Shown: positions 46,311-54,659, counted from the stretch's first letter. The stretch: 64,000 nucleotides of DNA from Sporosarcina sp. P33 (GCF_002077155.1 NZ_CP015027.1:2706501-2770500), one strand, 5' to 3'. Translations and numbers: made by a program. Notes: a model not told the origin generated them from the sequence alone.

Positions 46311-47687
46311 ATGACTACTCAATCAGAACAGACGAAAAATGAAGTTGTACTGGATGAAGATAAGCTGCGCGAATTGCTGAGCAATGAAGATATTCATTCG
46401 TTCAGGCAGGAATATCTGGCACTTCATCCATATGATCGGGCAATTTTTTATGAAGAAGTAGGTTCAGAGCTTCGGGAATTAATGTATTTTTATCTGTCGC
46501 CAAAAGAACTTGCGGAGGTATTCGAAACAAGTGAAATTGAAGAAGATGAATATGAAGAGTTCCTTGAGGAGATGGACGCGACTTATGCCGCAGAAATGAT
46601 TTCATACATGTTTGTGGATAATGCGGTAGATGTCCTGAAAGAACTTGATAAAAAGAAAGTTGTCAGCTACCTGACATTAATGGATAAAGAAGCAGCTGTT
46701 CAAATTAAAGCTTTGCTTCACTATGAAGAGCATACTGCCGGTTCGATTATGACGACAGAATACGTTACAGTTTCCGAAAATTCGACTGTGCGTTCCGCTA
46801 TGACCATATTGCGCAGTGAAGCCCCGAGTGCCGAGACGGTCTACTATATTTTCGTCGTGGATGACAGGCAGCGCCTGACGGGAGTTGTGTCATTGCGTGA
46901 CTTGATTATTGCGGATGAAGATACATTAATCCGTCAAATTATGAGTGATCGTGTCGTCAGTGTATCGGTTTCCGATGATCAGGAAGACGTTGCCCGAACC
47001 ATTCAGGACTATAATTTCCTTGCCGTTCCGGTTGTCGACTTCCAGCAGCATATTTTAGGGATTATTACAGTAGATGATATTATTGACGTGATCGATGAAG
47101 AAGCATCGGATGACTATTCTAAACTCGCCGGTGTATCAACGATGGATACATTTGATAAAAATCCATTCTCAGCAGCGAAAAAACGGATTCCATGGCTGAT
47201 TATTTTATTGGTGCTTGGAATGCTGACAGCAAATTTGATTGACTTATTTACTGAAACGATTTCACAGGTCGCTCTATTGGCGGCATTCATTCCATTGATT
47301 GCCGGAACTGCCGGAAACAGTGGAACACAGTCTCTGGCTGTTGCGGTTCGCGGTATTGCAACTCGTGATATTGAGGATGAAAGCAAGCTGAAATTATTGA
47401 TTCGTGAAGCGGGCACAGGAATCATCACAGGTGTCATCTGTGCAATTTTTGTCGTATTACTGATCTTCATCTGGAAGCATGAAATTGTCATTGCGCTGTT
47501 AGTAGGTGCTGCCATGATGGTTTCCATATTCGTGGCGACCATTTCAGGCTCTTTCATCCCGCTGTTCATGCACAAGCTTAAAGTGGATCCTGCCGTTGCG
47601 TCAGGTCCTTTCATTACGACACTTAACGATGTTATCAGTATCATCATCTATCTGGGTTTAGCAACAGTATTCCTCAGTTCCTTGTGA
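46311..47687 (+). CDS. mgtE: Magnesium transporter MgtE
   Basis: A 458-residue Mg2+ channel. The N-terminal superhelical domain is followed by two CBS domains (HTAGSIMTTEYVTVSENS and IMSDRVVSVSVSDDQED) and five C-terminal membrane helices with the pore segment PLIAGTAGNSGTQSLAVAVRG. The ATG at 46311 follows GAGGGGAAGG. There is only a 45-base gap to yjbO, too short for an M-box riboswitch. A terminator overlaps the stop codon. Confidence 0.95.
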   Translation: MTTQSEQTKNEVVLDEDKLRELLSNEDIHSFRQEYLALHPYDRAIFYEEVGSELRELMYFYLSPKELAEVFETSEIEEDEYEEFLEEMDATYAAEMISYMFVDNAVDVLKELDKKKVVSYLTLMDKEAAVQIKALLHYEEHTAGSIMTTEYVTVSENSTVRSAMTILRSEAPSAETVYYIFVVDDRQRLTGVVSLRDLIIADEDTLIRQIMSDRVVSVSVSDDQEDVARTIQDYNFLAVPVVDFQQHILGIITVDDIIDVIDEEASDDYSKLAGVSTMDTFDKNPFSAAKKRIPWLIILLVLGMLTANLIDLFTETISQVALLAAFIPLIAGTAGNSGTQSLAVAVRGIATRDIEDESKLKLLIREAGTGIITGVICAIFVVLLIFIWKHEIVIALLVGAAMMVSIFVATISGSFIPLFMHKLKVDPAVASGPFITTLNDVISIIIYLGLATVFLSSL

Positions 47688-47709
47688 ACTGCGGATACTG
47701 TTTTTTTTG
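47668..47709 (+). terminator. Terminator overlapping the mgtE stop codon
   Basis: The arms CAGTATTCCTCAGTTC and GAACTGCGGATACTG pair with small bulges, with the TGA stop (47685-47687) in the loop-side part, followed by eight T. Confidence 0.8.
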
Positions 47710-47719
47710 TTTTGGAACA

Positions 47720-47744
47720 TTAGGCGTTTAGCTTACATAAGCTA
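47720..47744 (+). promoter_or_regulatory. SigK-like promoter of cotO
   Basis: AACA, a 16-base spacer, then CATAAGCTA (47736-47744), which fits the SigK pattern (mACm, 16, CATANNNTA). The -10 box sits inside a palindrome with ten-base arms GTTTAGCTTA and TAAGCTAAAC (47726-47747). The predicted leader would be only about 15 bases. Confidence 0.6.
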
Positions 47745-47765
47745 AACAAAAAGGATGTGATCAAG

Positions 47766-48173
47766 ATGCGTCATGAAAAACCGCTGATGTTTATTTCAAG
47801 CCCCGTGATCAGGAAATACCGATATACGCATGTTCCGGAAGAGGAAAGCACGTCTATTTTCGAATTGGAACATTCGCGCGGTGCCGAGCGGACGGAACTG
47901 CCAGCCGTACCGGAATCGCCAGCTATGCCGGAACCGGAAGAAGCACTCCACAATCCAGAGATCAAAAATAAGCTGGAGTACTTGCATCATCCGCTTCGCA
48001 AAGAACTGTACCAGCCGCTAGAAATGATTACCGAAAGCGGTTCGGTCAAAGGTAAGCTTCACAATCTGGAGAACGAAACCGTGTGGGTCCAATCTGACGG
48101 TAATTTGACCTCGGTTCCCATCAAGGACATTTTGGATATCCGTTGGAAACAGCAATCATTTTCTATTTATTAA
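47766..48173 (+). CDS. cotO: CotO-like spore coat protein
   Basis: A 135-residue protein. The N-terminal KPLMFISSP, the Pro/Glu-rich middle (about residues 28-60) and the C-terminal GSVKGKLHNLENETVWVQ...IKDILDIRWK resemble CotO (YjbX), a coat morphogenetic protein. It is paired with cotZ, as in B. subtilis, although here the two converge. The ATG at 47766 follows AAAGGATGTG. Confidence 0.75.
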   Translation: MRHEKPLMFISSPVIRKYRYTHVPEEESTSIFELEHSRGAERTELPAVPESPAMPEPEEALHNPEIKNKLEYLHHPLRKELYQPLEMITESGSVKGKLHNLENETVWVQSDGNLTSVPIKDILDIRWKQQSFSIY

Positions 48174-48186
48174 TTAACGGCTTATC

Positions 48187-48215
48187 AGGCGGACCTGCGC
48201 AAAGGTTCGCCTTTT
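48187..48215 (+). terminator. Terminator after cotO
   Basis: The stem AGGCGGACCT / AGGTTCGCCT with a short loop is followed by TTT. Confidence 0.65.
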
Positions 48216-48251
48216 CCGTTGTCTACAATTTCATGTAAGTGGGCAGAATAT

Positions 48252-48283
48252 AAAAAGCGAACCCCGATGATCAGGGTTCGCCT
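48252..48283 (-). terminator. Terminator after cotZ
   Basis: On the minus strand the stem GGCGAACCC / GGGTTCGC is followed by five T. Confidence 0.75.
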
Positions 48284-48305
48284 CTTCGCATTGCAAGCCT
48301 TTGAA

Positions 48306-48878
48306 TCAGCCCTCATCGCAGAAATCGATGAAGACATCATCGACACACTGAATACCGCAGAAACAGTTTAAATCGACTGTTAAACAAGTATTCGTAGGTC
48401 CAAAACCATTCACTTTACAGATTTTTTCATAGCAAATCTTTCCGTCCTTCATAATATCAAACGGTTGCCCGTTATATAAAGGCTGTAATACTTGAAGCGT
48501 TGCGCAGCAAGAATCAAAGACTTTCTGCACGCGGAAGAATACGGAAACGCAACTTGTGTGATGGCATGAAGGTTTTTTGCTGTTCATTGTGTCATCAGCC
48601 ATCATTTTCGGATGCGGTTTATACTTGCTTCCGCCCCGGAAGACCGCTTTAAAATAATCTCCATTTTCCGTCAGAAGGCTGAATACGCGTGTATTGACGC
48701 GGCCTCTGACCGGGCTGACTAAACTGCCCAATGGCGCCATGAAACAATCGGTATCACATTCTACACAGTCCACTTCTGGACTTGTATTTTGGACGCGTTG
48801 AATAAACCGCACCACTTCACAAATACAATTTGACTTATGACAGCCACCATGGTGACTGTCTCTCTTTTCACAACCCAC
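48306..48878 (-). CDS. cotZ: CotZ/CotY family spore coat (crust) protein
   Basis: A 190-residue, cysteine-rich protein (about 20 Cys) with the CotY/CotZ layout: an N-terminal SNCICEVVRFIQRVQ, a central VRGRVNTRVFSLLTENGDYF, and a C-terminal CFCGIQCVDDVFIDFC. These proteins form disulfide-linked sheets in the outer coat or exosporium base. A GTG start lies seven bases after AGGAGGTG. Upstream, TACCTTATG (48909-48917) read on the minus strand gives CATAAGGTA, a SigE/SigK-like -10 box with no good -35. Confidence 0.88.
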   Translation of the reverse strand: MGCEKRDSHHGGCHKSNCICEVVRFIQRVQNTSPEVDCVECDTDCFMAPLGSLVSPVRGRVNTRVFSLLTENGDYFKAVFRGGSKYKPHPKMMADDTMNSKKPSCHHTSCVSVFFRVQKVFDSCCATLQVLQPLYNGQPFDIMKDGKICYEKICKVNGFGPTNTCLTVDLNCFCGIQCVDDVFIDFCDEG

Positions 48879-48955
48879 TACTGTCCACCTCCTGTTTATC
48901 GTTCTCTATACCTTATGCAGGCTGAATTCCAGTGACAGGGCGTTTTACTCAATAT

Positions 48956-48985
48956 GCATAAATCCCGCATGAAAGATCCATCCTA
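48956..48985 (+). promoter_or_regulatory. SigG-like promoter of the spoVA cluster
   Basis: GCATA (48956-48960), an 18-base spacer, and CATCCTA (48979-48985) fit the SigG pattern. SigG drives spoVA operons in the forespore. Confidence 0.5.
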
Positions 48986-49006
48986 GCAGGAAGGGAGGCG
49001 TCGATT

Positions 49007-49399
49007 GTGAAAAGGTTAAGTATTCTACTGATATTGCTGTGCTTTTTGGCAGGCTGCAATGAAAAAGGAATTTATATTGAAAATACCACTGCTCATGATG
49101 AAGCGGCACTGAAGAAAGTGCTGGAAGGCAATGAACATGTGAAATTGGCGAAAGTTCTTCTATATGAAGATGAATTGCTGGCAGGAATTCGCGTGAATAC
49201 GTTTTCCCGATTTCAAAAGAAGACTGTCGCTTCGGATATTAAAAAGAAATTGAAAAAGGATTATCCAGATATGAAAGTTACTGTTTCTGCCGACAGTAAA
49301 ATGCTGCTGGAAACCAATAAATTAATGAATAAAAAGGAGCAGAAACATTTCCGGAAAAAAATCGATAAAATAAAATCCATTGAAAAGGAGCAAACGTGA
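49007..49399 (+). CDS. YhcN/YlaJ-like sporulation lipoprotein
   Basis: A 130-residue protein with a lipoprotein signal ending in LAGC (Cys about 17) and a small alpha/beta domain of the YhcN/YlaJ type (KVLLYEDELLAGIRVNTFSRFQ, KKDYPDMKVTVSADSKM). Such lipoproteins accompany spoVA operons and sit at the spore inner membrane. It overlaps spoVAC by one base. The family call is from the context and the general pattern. Confidence 0.72.
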   Translation: MKRLSILLILLCFLAGCNEKGIYIENTTAHDEAALKKVLEGNEHVKLAKVLLYEDELLAGIRVNTFSRFQKKTVASDIKKKLKKDYPDMKVTVSADSKMLLETNKLMNKKEQKHFRKKIDKIKSIEKEQT

Positions 49400-49854
49400 T
49401 GCAACAAGAAAAGTATGCCCAGATAGAGAAAGAGTTATCACCTAAACCTCCTGTTATGAAAAATGTAATTAAAGCCTTTCTTACGGGCGGATTCATTTGT
49501 TTAATCGGACAATTTATCGCGCTCTTCTATATAACCTATTTTGATTTTACAGAGCGTACGGCAAGTAACCCGACAGTCGCCACGATGATTTTCATTGCCA
49601 TGCTCCTGACAGGATTTGGTTTGTACAAGAAAATTGCGCAATTTGGCGGTGCGGGCGCAGCGGTCCCGATTACCGGTTTTGGCAATGCGGTCGTGTCATC
49701 AGCCATCGAACACAAGTCAGAAGGCTATGTGCTCGGTGTGGGCGGCAATATGTTTAAGCTTGCAGGTTCGGTCATTTTATTCGGCGTATTTTCAGCTTTC
49801 GTTGTGGCACTGATTAAAACGATTCTAGTGAAATTTGGTGTCGTCTCATGGTGA
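49399..49854 (+). CDS. spoVAC: Stage V sporulation protein AC
   Basis: A 151-residue membrane protein with four helices. SpoVAC forms part of the SpoVA channel that moves dipicolinic acid into and out of the spore core. The conserved FGGAGAAVPITGFGNAVVSSAIEHKSEG is present. The ATG at 49399 lies eight bases after AAGGAG; an adjacent GTG at 49396 is the alternative. It overlaps spoVAD by seven bases. Confidence 0.93.
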   Translation: MQQEKYAQIEKELSPKPPVMKNVIKAFLTGGFICLIGQFIALFYITYFDFTERTASNPTVATMIFIAMLLTGFGLYKKIAQFGGAGAAVPITGFGNAVVSSAIEHKSEGYVLGVGGNMFKLAGSVILFGVFSAFVVALIKTILVKFGVVSW

Positions 49855-50867
49855 AACAGGGCATTTTGACATTCCATTCCATGCCGAGTATTCATGCGAC
49901 AGGCGTTACAGCGGGGCCGCTGGAAAAAAAGAAAAGTGTGTTTGCGCAGCAATTTGATAAAACATATGAAGACGAACGTTGTGATCTGCCTACAAATGAA
50001 GACGGCCATCAGCAGTTAATGTATGATGCCGTACTCATTGCACTGAGTAAATCCAAAAAGCAGCCGGACAAAATCGATTTCTTTCTGACCGGCGATTTGG
50101 TGAACCAGATGACACCGTCAAATTTTACTGCGCAGGCGCTCGCGATACCGTACATTGGTTTATTTTCAGCCTGTGCAACTTCTGTATCTTCTATAATAAC
50201 AGCCGCTTTGCTGGCCGAAGCAAAACAAGCGAACTGGATTGTTGCAGGTTCTTCAAGTCAGCATAACGCAATTGAGCGGCAGTTTCGCTATCCGATTGAG
50301 TATGGTTCGCAAAAGGGCGCAGCTTCGCAATGGACAGTGACTGCGGCCGGCGCTGTGCTGGTTGGAAAGCATAAACCGGGGACCCCGGTAATTCGATGCG
50401 CGACAGTCGGTAAAGTGGTAGATATGGGGATGACGGACCCATTGAATATGGGATCGGCGATGGCGCCGGCGGCCAGTGAAACACTGATGAATCATTTATC
50501 GGGACACGGTATGACGGTTGATGACTACGATACGATTATTACCGGTGATTTAGGCAGCAATGGGTTTACTATTTTTAAAGCGCTGGCCAATGAAAATGGA
50601 CTGCCGCATACGAAGAACTTCAGGGATGCCGGGGAAGAATTTTACGGGAAAGATCCTTCCTTTAATGCGGGGGCCAGCGGTTCGGGTTGTTCTGCGGCCG
50701 TATTCTTTTCTGACGTATACCAAAAGCTGATGACTGGGGAATATAAGCGTGTGCTTTTACTTGCGACAGGCGCACTGCTGTCTCCTTTGTCGTTTCAGCA
50801 AGGCGATACGATTCCGTGTATTGCCCACGCGGTTGAACTGACGATGGATGAGGTGACACCAGAATGA
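49848..50867 (+). CDS. spoVAD: Stage V sporulation protein AD
   Basis: A 339-residue soluble protein with a thiolase-like fold that binds dipicolinic acid at the spore inner membrane. The TGDLVNQMTPSNFTAQALAIPYIGLFSACATSVSS region and the C-terminal ASGSGCSAAVFFSDVYQKL are typical. It overlaps both neighbours, so the three spoVA genes are tightly coupled. Confidence 0.94.
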   Translation: MVKQGILTFHSMPSIHATGVTAGPLEKKKSVFAQQFDKTYEDERCDLPTNEDGHQQLMYDAVLIALSKSKKQPDKIDFFLTGDLVNQMTPSNFTAQALAIPYIGLFSACATSVSSIITAALLAEAKQANWIVAGSSSQHNAIERQFRYPIEYGSQKGAASQWTVTAAGAVLVGKHKPGTPVIRCATVGKVVDMGMTDPLNMGSAMAPAASETLMNHLSGHGMTVDDYDTIITGDLGSNGFTIFKALANENGLPHTKNFRDAGEEFYGKDPSFNAGASGSGCSAAVFFSDVYQKLMTGEYKRVLLLATGALLSPLSFQQGDTIPCIAHAVELTMDEVTPE

Positions 50868-51226
50868 TTTCAATTTATATTACATCATTTATAGTAGGCG
50901 GCCTGATTTGTGTTATTGGTCAATTATTGATGGACGTAGCCAAACTGACGCCTGCGCATACATTGTGTTCGCTGGTCGTGGCGGGATCTGTCCTGGACGG
51001 CATCGGATGGTATGAACCGCTGATTGATTTTGCTGGTGCCGGGGCAACGGTTCCCATCACTTCCTTTGGCAACGCATTGACACACGGTGCATTGGCGGAA
51101 GCGGAAAAGCACGGCTTGATTGGTGTTGTCACAGGTATGTTCGAAGTGACGAGCTCAGGAATCAGCGCCGCTATTATTTTTGGATTAATCGGCGCTTTGT
51201 TGTTTACTTCAAAAGGAAATGTCTAA
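50864..51226 (+). CDS. spoVAEb: Stage V sporulation protein AE (Eb form)
   Basis: A 120-residue membrane protein with four helices and the FAGAGATVPITSFGNALTHGALAEAEKHG motif, a relative of SpoVAC. The ATG overlaps the spoVAD stop by four bases. No spoVAA, AB, AEa or AF genes flank it, so this is the short SpoVAC-D-Eb type of operon. Confidence 0.92.
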   Translation: MISIYITSFIVGGLICVIGQLLMDVAKLTPAHTLCSLVVAGSVLDGIGWYEPLIDFAGAGATVPITSFGNALTHGALAEAEKHGLIGVVTGMFEVTSSGISAAIIFGLIGALLFTSKGNV

Positions 51227-51262
51227 ACGATTCAATCGCCCTCTCCATTTCGTTCTTCTTTG

Positions 51263-51271
51263 CATATAGTA
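51263..51271 (+). promoter_or_regulatory. SigE/SigK-like -10 box before the YjcZ gene
   Basis: CATATAGTA fits CATANNNTA and lies 26 bases before the YjcZ start. No convincing -35 is seen. Confidence 0.35.
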
Positions 51272-51296
51272 GAGAAGAAAGGAAGGAGGGGTTTTT

Positions 51297-51437
51297 ATGT
51301 ACGGATGTTATCCATCTTACGGTCAAGGTGGTTTTGGATACGGCGGGGGATATGGTGGAAGATATTGCGGTTCTTCATTCGTCTTGATCGTAGTTCTGTT
51401 TATCCTACTCATTATTGTAGGCAGAAGCTATTTCTAA
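51297..51437 (+). CDS. YjcZ family sporulation peptide
   Basis: A 46-residue protein. A Gly/Tyr-rich N-terminal half (MYGCYPSYGQGGFGYGGG) is followed by one hydrophobic helix SFVLIVVLFILLIIVG and the ending RSYF. This is the standard YjcZ form found in many copies in spore formers. GGAAGGAGGGG precedes the ATG. It lies 15 bases before spoVIF and is probably co-transcribed. Confidence 0.88.
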   Translation: MYGCYPSYGQGGFGYGGGYGGRYCGSSFVLIVVLFILLIIVGRSYF

Positions 51438-51452
51438 GGAGGAGAGCCTAAT

Positions 51453-51707
51453 ATGAATGATTCATTCTTTCGAAAAATAGAATCCAAAACAGGTGTCCCA
51501 ATGGAAGAAGTCTTTGCATTAGCAAATGCTATTCAGTTTGCCGATTTTAAAGATGAAAAACAAGTCAGGAAAATTATTCAGAAAGTCAGCCAGGTGGCAA
51601 AGAAAGATGTTCCGCAGCCGTTGGAAGATGAATTGGTCAACTCTATCCTTCAGAGCGGCAAAGGATTAAATCTGAATGACATTACCAAATTACTTGGCGG
51701 CAATTAA
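51453..51707 (+). CDS. spoVIF: Stage VI sporulation protein F
   Basis: An 84-residue protein (FFRKIESKTGVPMEEVFALANAIQFADFKDEKQVRKII) matching SpoVIF (YjcC), needed for coat assembly and spore resistance in B. subtilis. Length is nearly the same (87). AAGGAGGAG precedes the ATG. Confidence 0.88.
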   Translation: MNDSFFRKIESKTGVPMEEVFALANAIQFADFKDEKQVRKIIQKVSQVAKKDVPQPLEDELVNSILQSGKGLNLNDITKLLGGN

Positions 51708-51787
51708 AATAATTTTCTAAATGAGGTTTAATTGTGTTATAGAGTGGATATAGTAAAAGTGAAGAAATATAAAAGGAGGTGCACATC

Positions 51788-52096
51788 ATGGGATATATAT
51801 TACCGATTCAAAATTATCAGGCGCAGCAATATGCAGAGCGCATGAATAATGACCGTCATAACTTTGCTTACATTGGCCGTGTACATCCTGTACGTCTGAA
51901 TAATGAGGAATCAAGCTACTGGGAAGATGTCTTGGAAGAGGAAGACAGACGTCGTGAGGAGCAACTGCAGCAACAGAAGAAACGTGCACCTCAACCTTTA
52001 GTAAAAAAAGGATTTATCGCTCCGAATCCGGCACAGCTCTCACCTGAAATTGCAAACGTCGTAGGTAAAGGCCAGGCAATTAACGCTTATGTATGA
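51788..52096 (+). CDS. Hypothetical 102-residue protein
   Basis: A perfect AAAGGAGGTG lies seven bases before the ATG, so expression is likely strong. The protein has an aromatic, Gln-rich N-terminus (MGYILPIQNYQAQQYAER), a charged helical middle (EDVLEEEDRRREEQLQQQKK) and a Pro-rich C-terminal third. No signal peptide or membrane segment is present. I do not recognise a family. Its place after spoVIF suggests a sporulation role, but a strong ribosome binding site alone does not show that. Confidence 0.75.
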   Translation: MGYILPIQNYQAQQYAERMNNDRHNFAYIGRVHPVRLNNEESSYWEDVLEEEDRRREEQLQQQKKRAPQPLVKKGFIAPNPAQLSPEIANVVGKGQAINAYV

Positions 52097-52103
52097 CAAA
52101 TCT

Positions 52104-52149
52104 AAAAAATATCCCTGACAGCTGATCATCAGTTGTCAGGGATATTTTA
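52104..52149. terminator. Bidirectional terminator
   Basis: A near-perfect stem AAAATATCCCTGACAGCTGAT / ATCAGTTGTCAGGGATATTTT separates the converging hypothetical gene and yjcF. Confidence 0.9.
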
Positions 52150-52602
52150 TTTAATGTGACAATCCGCCGGTAACACCTTTTCCATCGCACGGTGCGGAAT
52201 ATCCGCATCCATGAACTCGGGCGATGTGACGACGTAGCCCAGTTTCTCATAAAAAGGCACAGCGTAGGATTGCGCATTCAAAATAAGTTTCTTCATCGAA
52301 TTCTTTTTGGCATGATCTTCTAACGTATTCATAATCAAACTGCCCAGATGTTTCCCGCGGTGCTCCTGCAAAATACAAATTCTTTCGATTTTTGCATGGG
52401 CATTAACGAGCCCTCTCATGCGGCCCGCACCGATCGGCTGATGATCTTCATCGTATACGACGAAGTGGATGGCGTCCTGATCGTATTCATCCAATTCCAG
52501 AACCAGTGGGACGCCCTGCTCTTCCACAAATACTTTCTTGCGGACAGTGTAGGCATCCTGCCGTCCCTTTTCATCTGATACAATCTTCACTGTGATCTGC
52601 AA
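52147..52602 (-). CDS. yjcF: GNAT acetyltransferase, YjcF-like
   Basis: A 151-residue N-acetyltransferase. Key parts are VRKKVFVEEQGVPLVLELDEYD, IGAGRMRGL, the acetyl-CoA loop EHRGKHLGSLIMNTLE, and LNAQSYAVPFYEKLGY. A TTG at 52602 lies seven bases after GGGAG and one base after the yjcG stop; further upstream frames run inside yjcG. Substrate is unknown. The order yjcH-yjcG-yjcF on one strand is conserved. Confidence 0.85.
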   Translation of the reverse strand: MQITVKIVSDEKGRQDAYTVRKKVFVEEQGVPLVLELDEYDQDAIHFVVYDEDHQPIGAGRMRGLVNAHAKIERICILQEHRGKHLGSLIMNTLEDHAKKNSMKKLILNAQSYAVPFYEKLGYVVTSPEFMDADIPHRAMEKVLPADCHIK

Positions 52603-52603
52603 A

Positions 52604-53119
52604 TCAGGACTCCCGGTCAAGACGGAATGTTTCGTAAACTGTCCACGATCCATCTTCAAGCTGATAAAGTAAATGGATACGGTCGATGATCTCAGAATGA
52701 TCAACGCCAACCATTTTCATTTGGTTGATCACATCATCATGCTCAATGGAAGTCAGTTTCTGTGCAATCGTCACATGCGGTACAAATGAATAGTTAGTAG
52801 AATCATGGTAAAAATCGGCATTTAAATCTTTGTGTAAAGCAAGAATTTCATCATTTGGCACAACTTTAAAGTAAATCGTATTCGTAGTCGGCGCGAATGA
52901 GCCGACTTTTGTAACTTTCAACTCAAAAGGGCTGTTCTTGATCGTAATTTCTCTTAACGCTTTTGCTACTTCCTCAATTTCCTTATCATTCGCTTCGAAA
53001 GGATCTTTCAGCGTCATGTGCGGAGTGATCAGCGCATAATGCGGATCATATCTCATGCGATAGCCATTTGCCAAATCCTGAAGTTTTTTTGAAGGGAATG
53101 CAACAATACCGTATTTCAT
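52604..53119 (-). CDS. yjcG: 2'-5' RNA ligase-like phosphoesterase YjcG
   Basis: A 171-residue 2H phosphoesterase. The two HxT/S motifs are HMTLKDPF (about residue 35) and HVTIAQKL (about 115). The natural substrate is unknown. It lies between yjcH and yjcF on one strand. Confidence 0.88.
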   Translation of the reverse strand: MKYGIVAFPSKKLQDLANGYRMRYDPHYALITPHMTLKDPFEANDKEIEEVAKALREITIKNSPFELKVTKVGSFAPTTNTIYFKVVPNDEILALHKDLNADFYHDSTNYSFVPHVTIAQKLTSIEHDDVINQMKMVGVDHSEIIDRIHLLYQLEDGSWTVYETFRLDRES

Positions 53120-53207
53120 TTAAGATTGCCTCCTTGTGAATTGATTGAATTTACTGTGCATCTACTCAAGTATATCAGAAAACAGCCACGTTTGTCCTCT
53201 TCTATTA

Positions 53208-53930
53208 CTAAAGGCTATTAATTTCAATCAGTGCCCGGCGGATATCCGGCTGCCAGGACTTCCATGTATGGTCGCCGTTAAGTTCTTCATAGAAGAAAGG
53301 GAATCCTTTTTCTTTAATGACTTTGTGCAGTTCACGGTTAGGAGTCAGAAAATCAAGTCTGCCGTCAGAAGTCGTCGGGACGTATGTTTCTTCTTTCCCG
53401 ATGACATGATAAATAGACAGCGCGGCAGGATTTTGATTGGCACGAACAGATTCAAGCACATGTTCGTTGACGAACGGAGAATGCAGAACAACATTTCCAA
53501 AGCAATTTGGATATTTTAATGCTGTTAATAATGAAATTGACGCAGCCAAAGAGTCACCAATCAGGGTTCGTGAAGCACCCATTTGGTATGTTGGATAGGT
53601 TTCATCAATATACTGGATTAACTCATGTGCTAAAAAGCGGATATACGCTTGATGGCGGTCGCCTTCGGGATGATACATGCGCCGGCGTTCCTTTACAGTT
53701 TTGTATGGAATTCCTACGATAATCACCGGTTCAATGATTTCCTCTTCCATTAATTCATCGGCAACCCTGCCGATTCGGCCAAGCTGGAAATAATCCTTGC
53801 CGTCGGAAACGAGCATGACGTTATGTTTGTATAAAGGAGAGTAGCTGGAGGGCAAGTAAATCAGCAGCTCCATTTCCTCCTGTAACTCTTTGCTGTAAAA
53901 ACGGATTTCTTCGATTTTTCCTGGATTCAT
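53208..53930 (-). CDS. yjcH: Putative esterase, YjcH-like
   Basis: A 240-residue alpha/beta hydrolase of the enterochelin-esterase-like group. The nucleophile elbow is LIGDSLAAS, VIVGIPYKT and HSPFVNEH follow the family pattern, and the C-terminal His is in ELNGDHTWKSW. The substrate is unknown. GGAGG precedes the ATG. It is the first gene of the yjcHGF set. Confidence 0.83.
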   Translation of the reverse strand: MNPGKIEEIRFYSKELQEEMELLIYLPSSYSPLYKHNVMLVSDGKDYFQLGRIGRVADELMEEEIIEPVIIVGIPYKTVKERRRMYHPEGDRHQAYIRFLAHELIQYIDETYPTYQMGASRTLIGDSLAASISLLTALKYPNCFGNVVLHSPFVNEHVLESVRANQNPAALSIYHVIGKEETYVPTTSDGRLDFLTPNRELHKVIKEKGFPFFYEELNGDHTWKSWQPDIRRALIEINSL

Positions 53931-54036
53931 TTTGTAGGACCTCCATAATTAATGTACACTTAATAATTATCATACCGATAATTAACAGTGTAAAGCCAGT
54001 GAAGACTATTGGATATGAAGAGAGAGGAGAAATAAT

Positions 54037-54588
54037 ATGGTAGCAGGTAAAAAAATTGTTCATTCAGACGTGGTAACAGCTGCAACAAAAGATGCGCTGT
54101 TGCGCCGAGGGGTTAAAATTGAAGATATTGCAAAAATCGTTTATGAAATGCAAGTTCCTTATAATAAGGGGCTGTCACTTGAACAATGTGTGGATTCAGT
54201 AGAAAGCGTACTGCGCAAACGCGAACTGCAGCACGCAATTTTAGTCGGAGTGGAATTGGATGAAATCGCAGAAAGAGGCCAGCTGTCAGCACCGCTTCAG
54301 CAAATTGTCGAATCGGACGAGGGGTTATTCGGAGTGGATGAAACGATCGCATTAGGCGCAGTGTACACATATGGCTCGATTGCGGTTACGACGTTCGGTC
54401 ACTTGGATAAGAACAAAATTGGCATTATTAACGACCTGGATACGAAAAAGGGAATCGGGATCCACACGTTCCTTGATGATCTCGTAGCGAGTGTCGCGGC
54501 GTGTGCAGCGTCCAGAATTGCCCACAGAACGCGCGATTTGCAAGAGGCGGGCCTGACGTTTGAAGATGTGCAAAATGGTAAGAGCTGA
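54037..54588 (+). CDS. Phosphatidylglycerophosphatase A-like protein (YutG family)
   Basis: A 183-residue protein of the PgpA/YutG group. The N-terminal HSDVVTAATKDALLRRGVKIEDIAKIVYEMQ and GSIAVTTFGHLDKNKIGIINDLD...TFLDDLVASVAACAASRI fit the soluble Bacillus form. PgpA removes phosphate from phosphatidylglycerophosphate; whether this soluble type does so is uncertain. GAGAGGAG precedes the ATG. Confidence 0.75.
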   Translation: MVAGKKIVHSDVVTAATKDALLRRGVKIEDIAKIVYEMQVPYNKGLSLEQCVDSVESVLRKRELQHAILVGVELDEIAERGQLSAPLQQIVESDEGLFGVDETIALGAVYTYGSIAVTTFGHLDKNKIGIINDLDTKKGIGIHTFLDDLVASVAACAASRIAHRTRDLQEAGLTFEDVQNGKS

Positions 54589-54600
54589 TGAACGAAGCGG

Positions 54601-54637
54601 GACTGCCCTAGATCATAACTAGCGGCAGTCTTTTTTA
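54601..54637 (+). terminator. Terminator after the PgpA-like gene
   Basis: The stem GACTGCCCTAG / CTAGCGGCAGTC (one bulge) is followed by six T. Confidence 0.85.
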
Positions 54638-54659
54638 TGTCCGGTGCATCCGTCTATGA

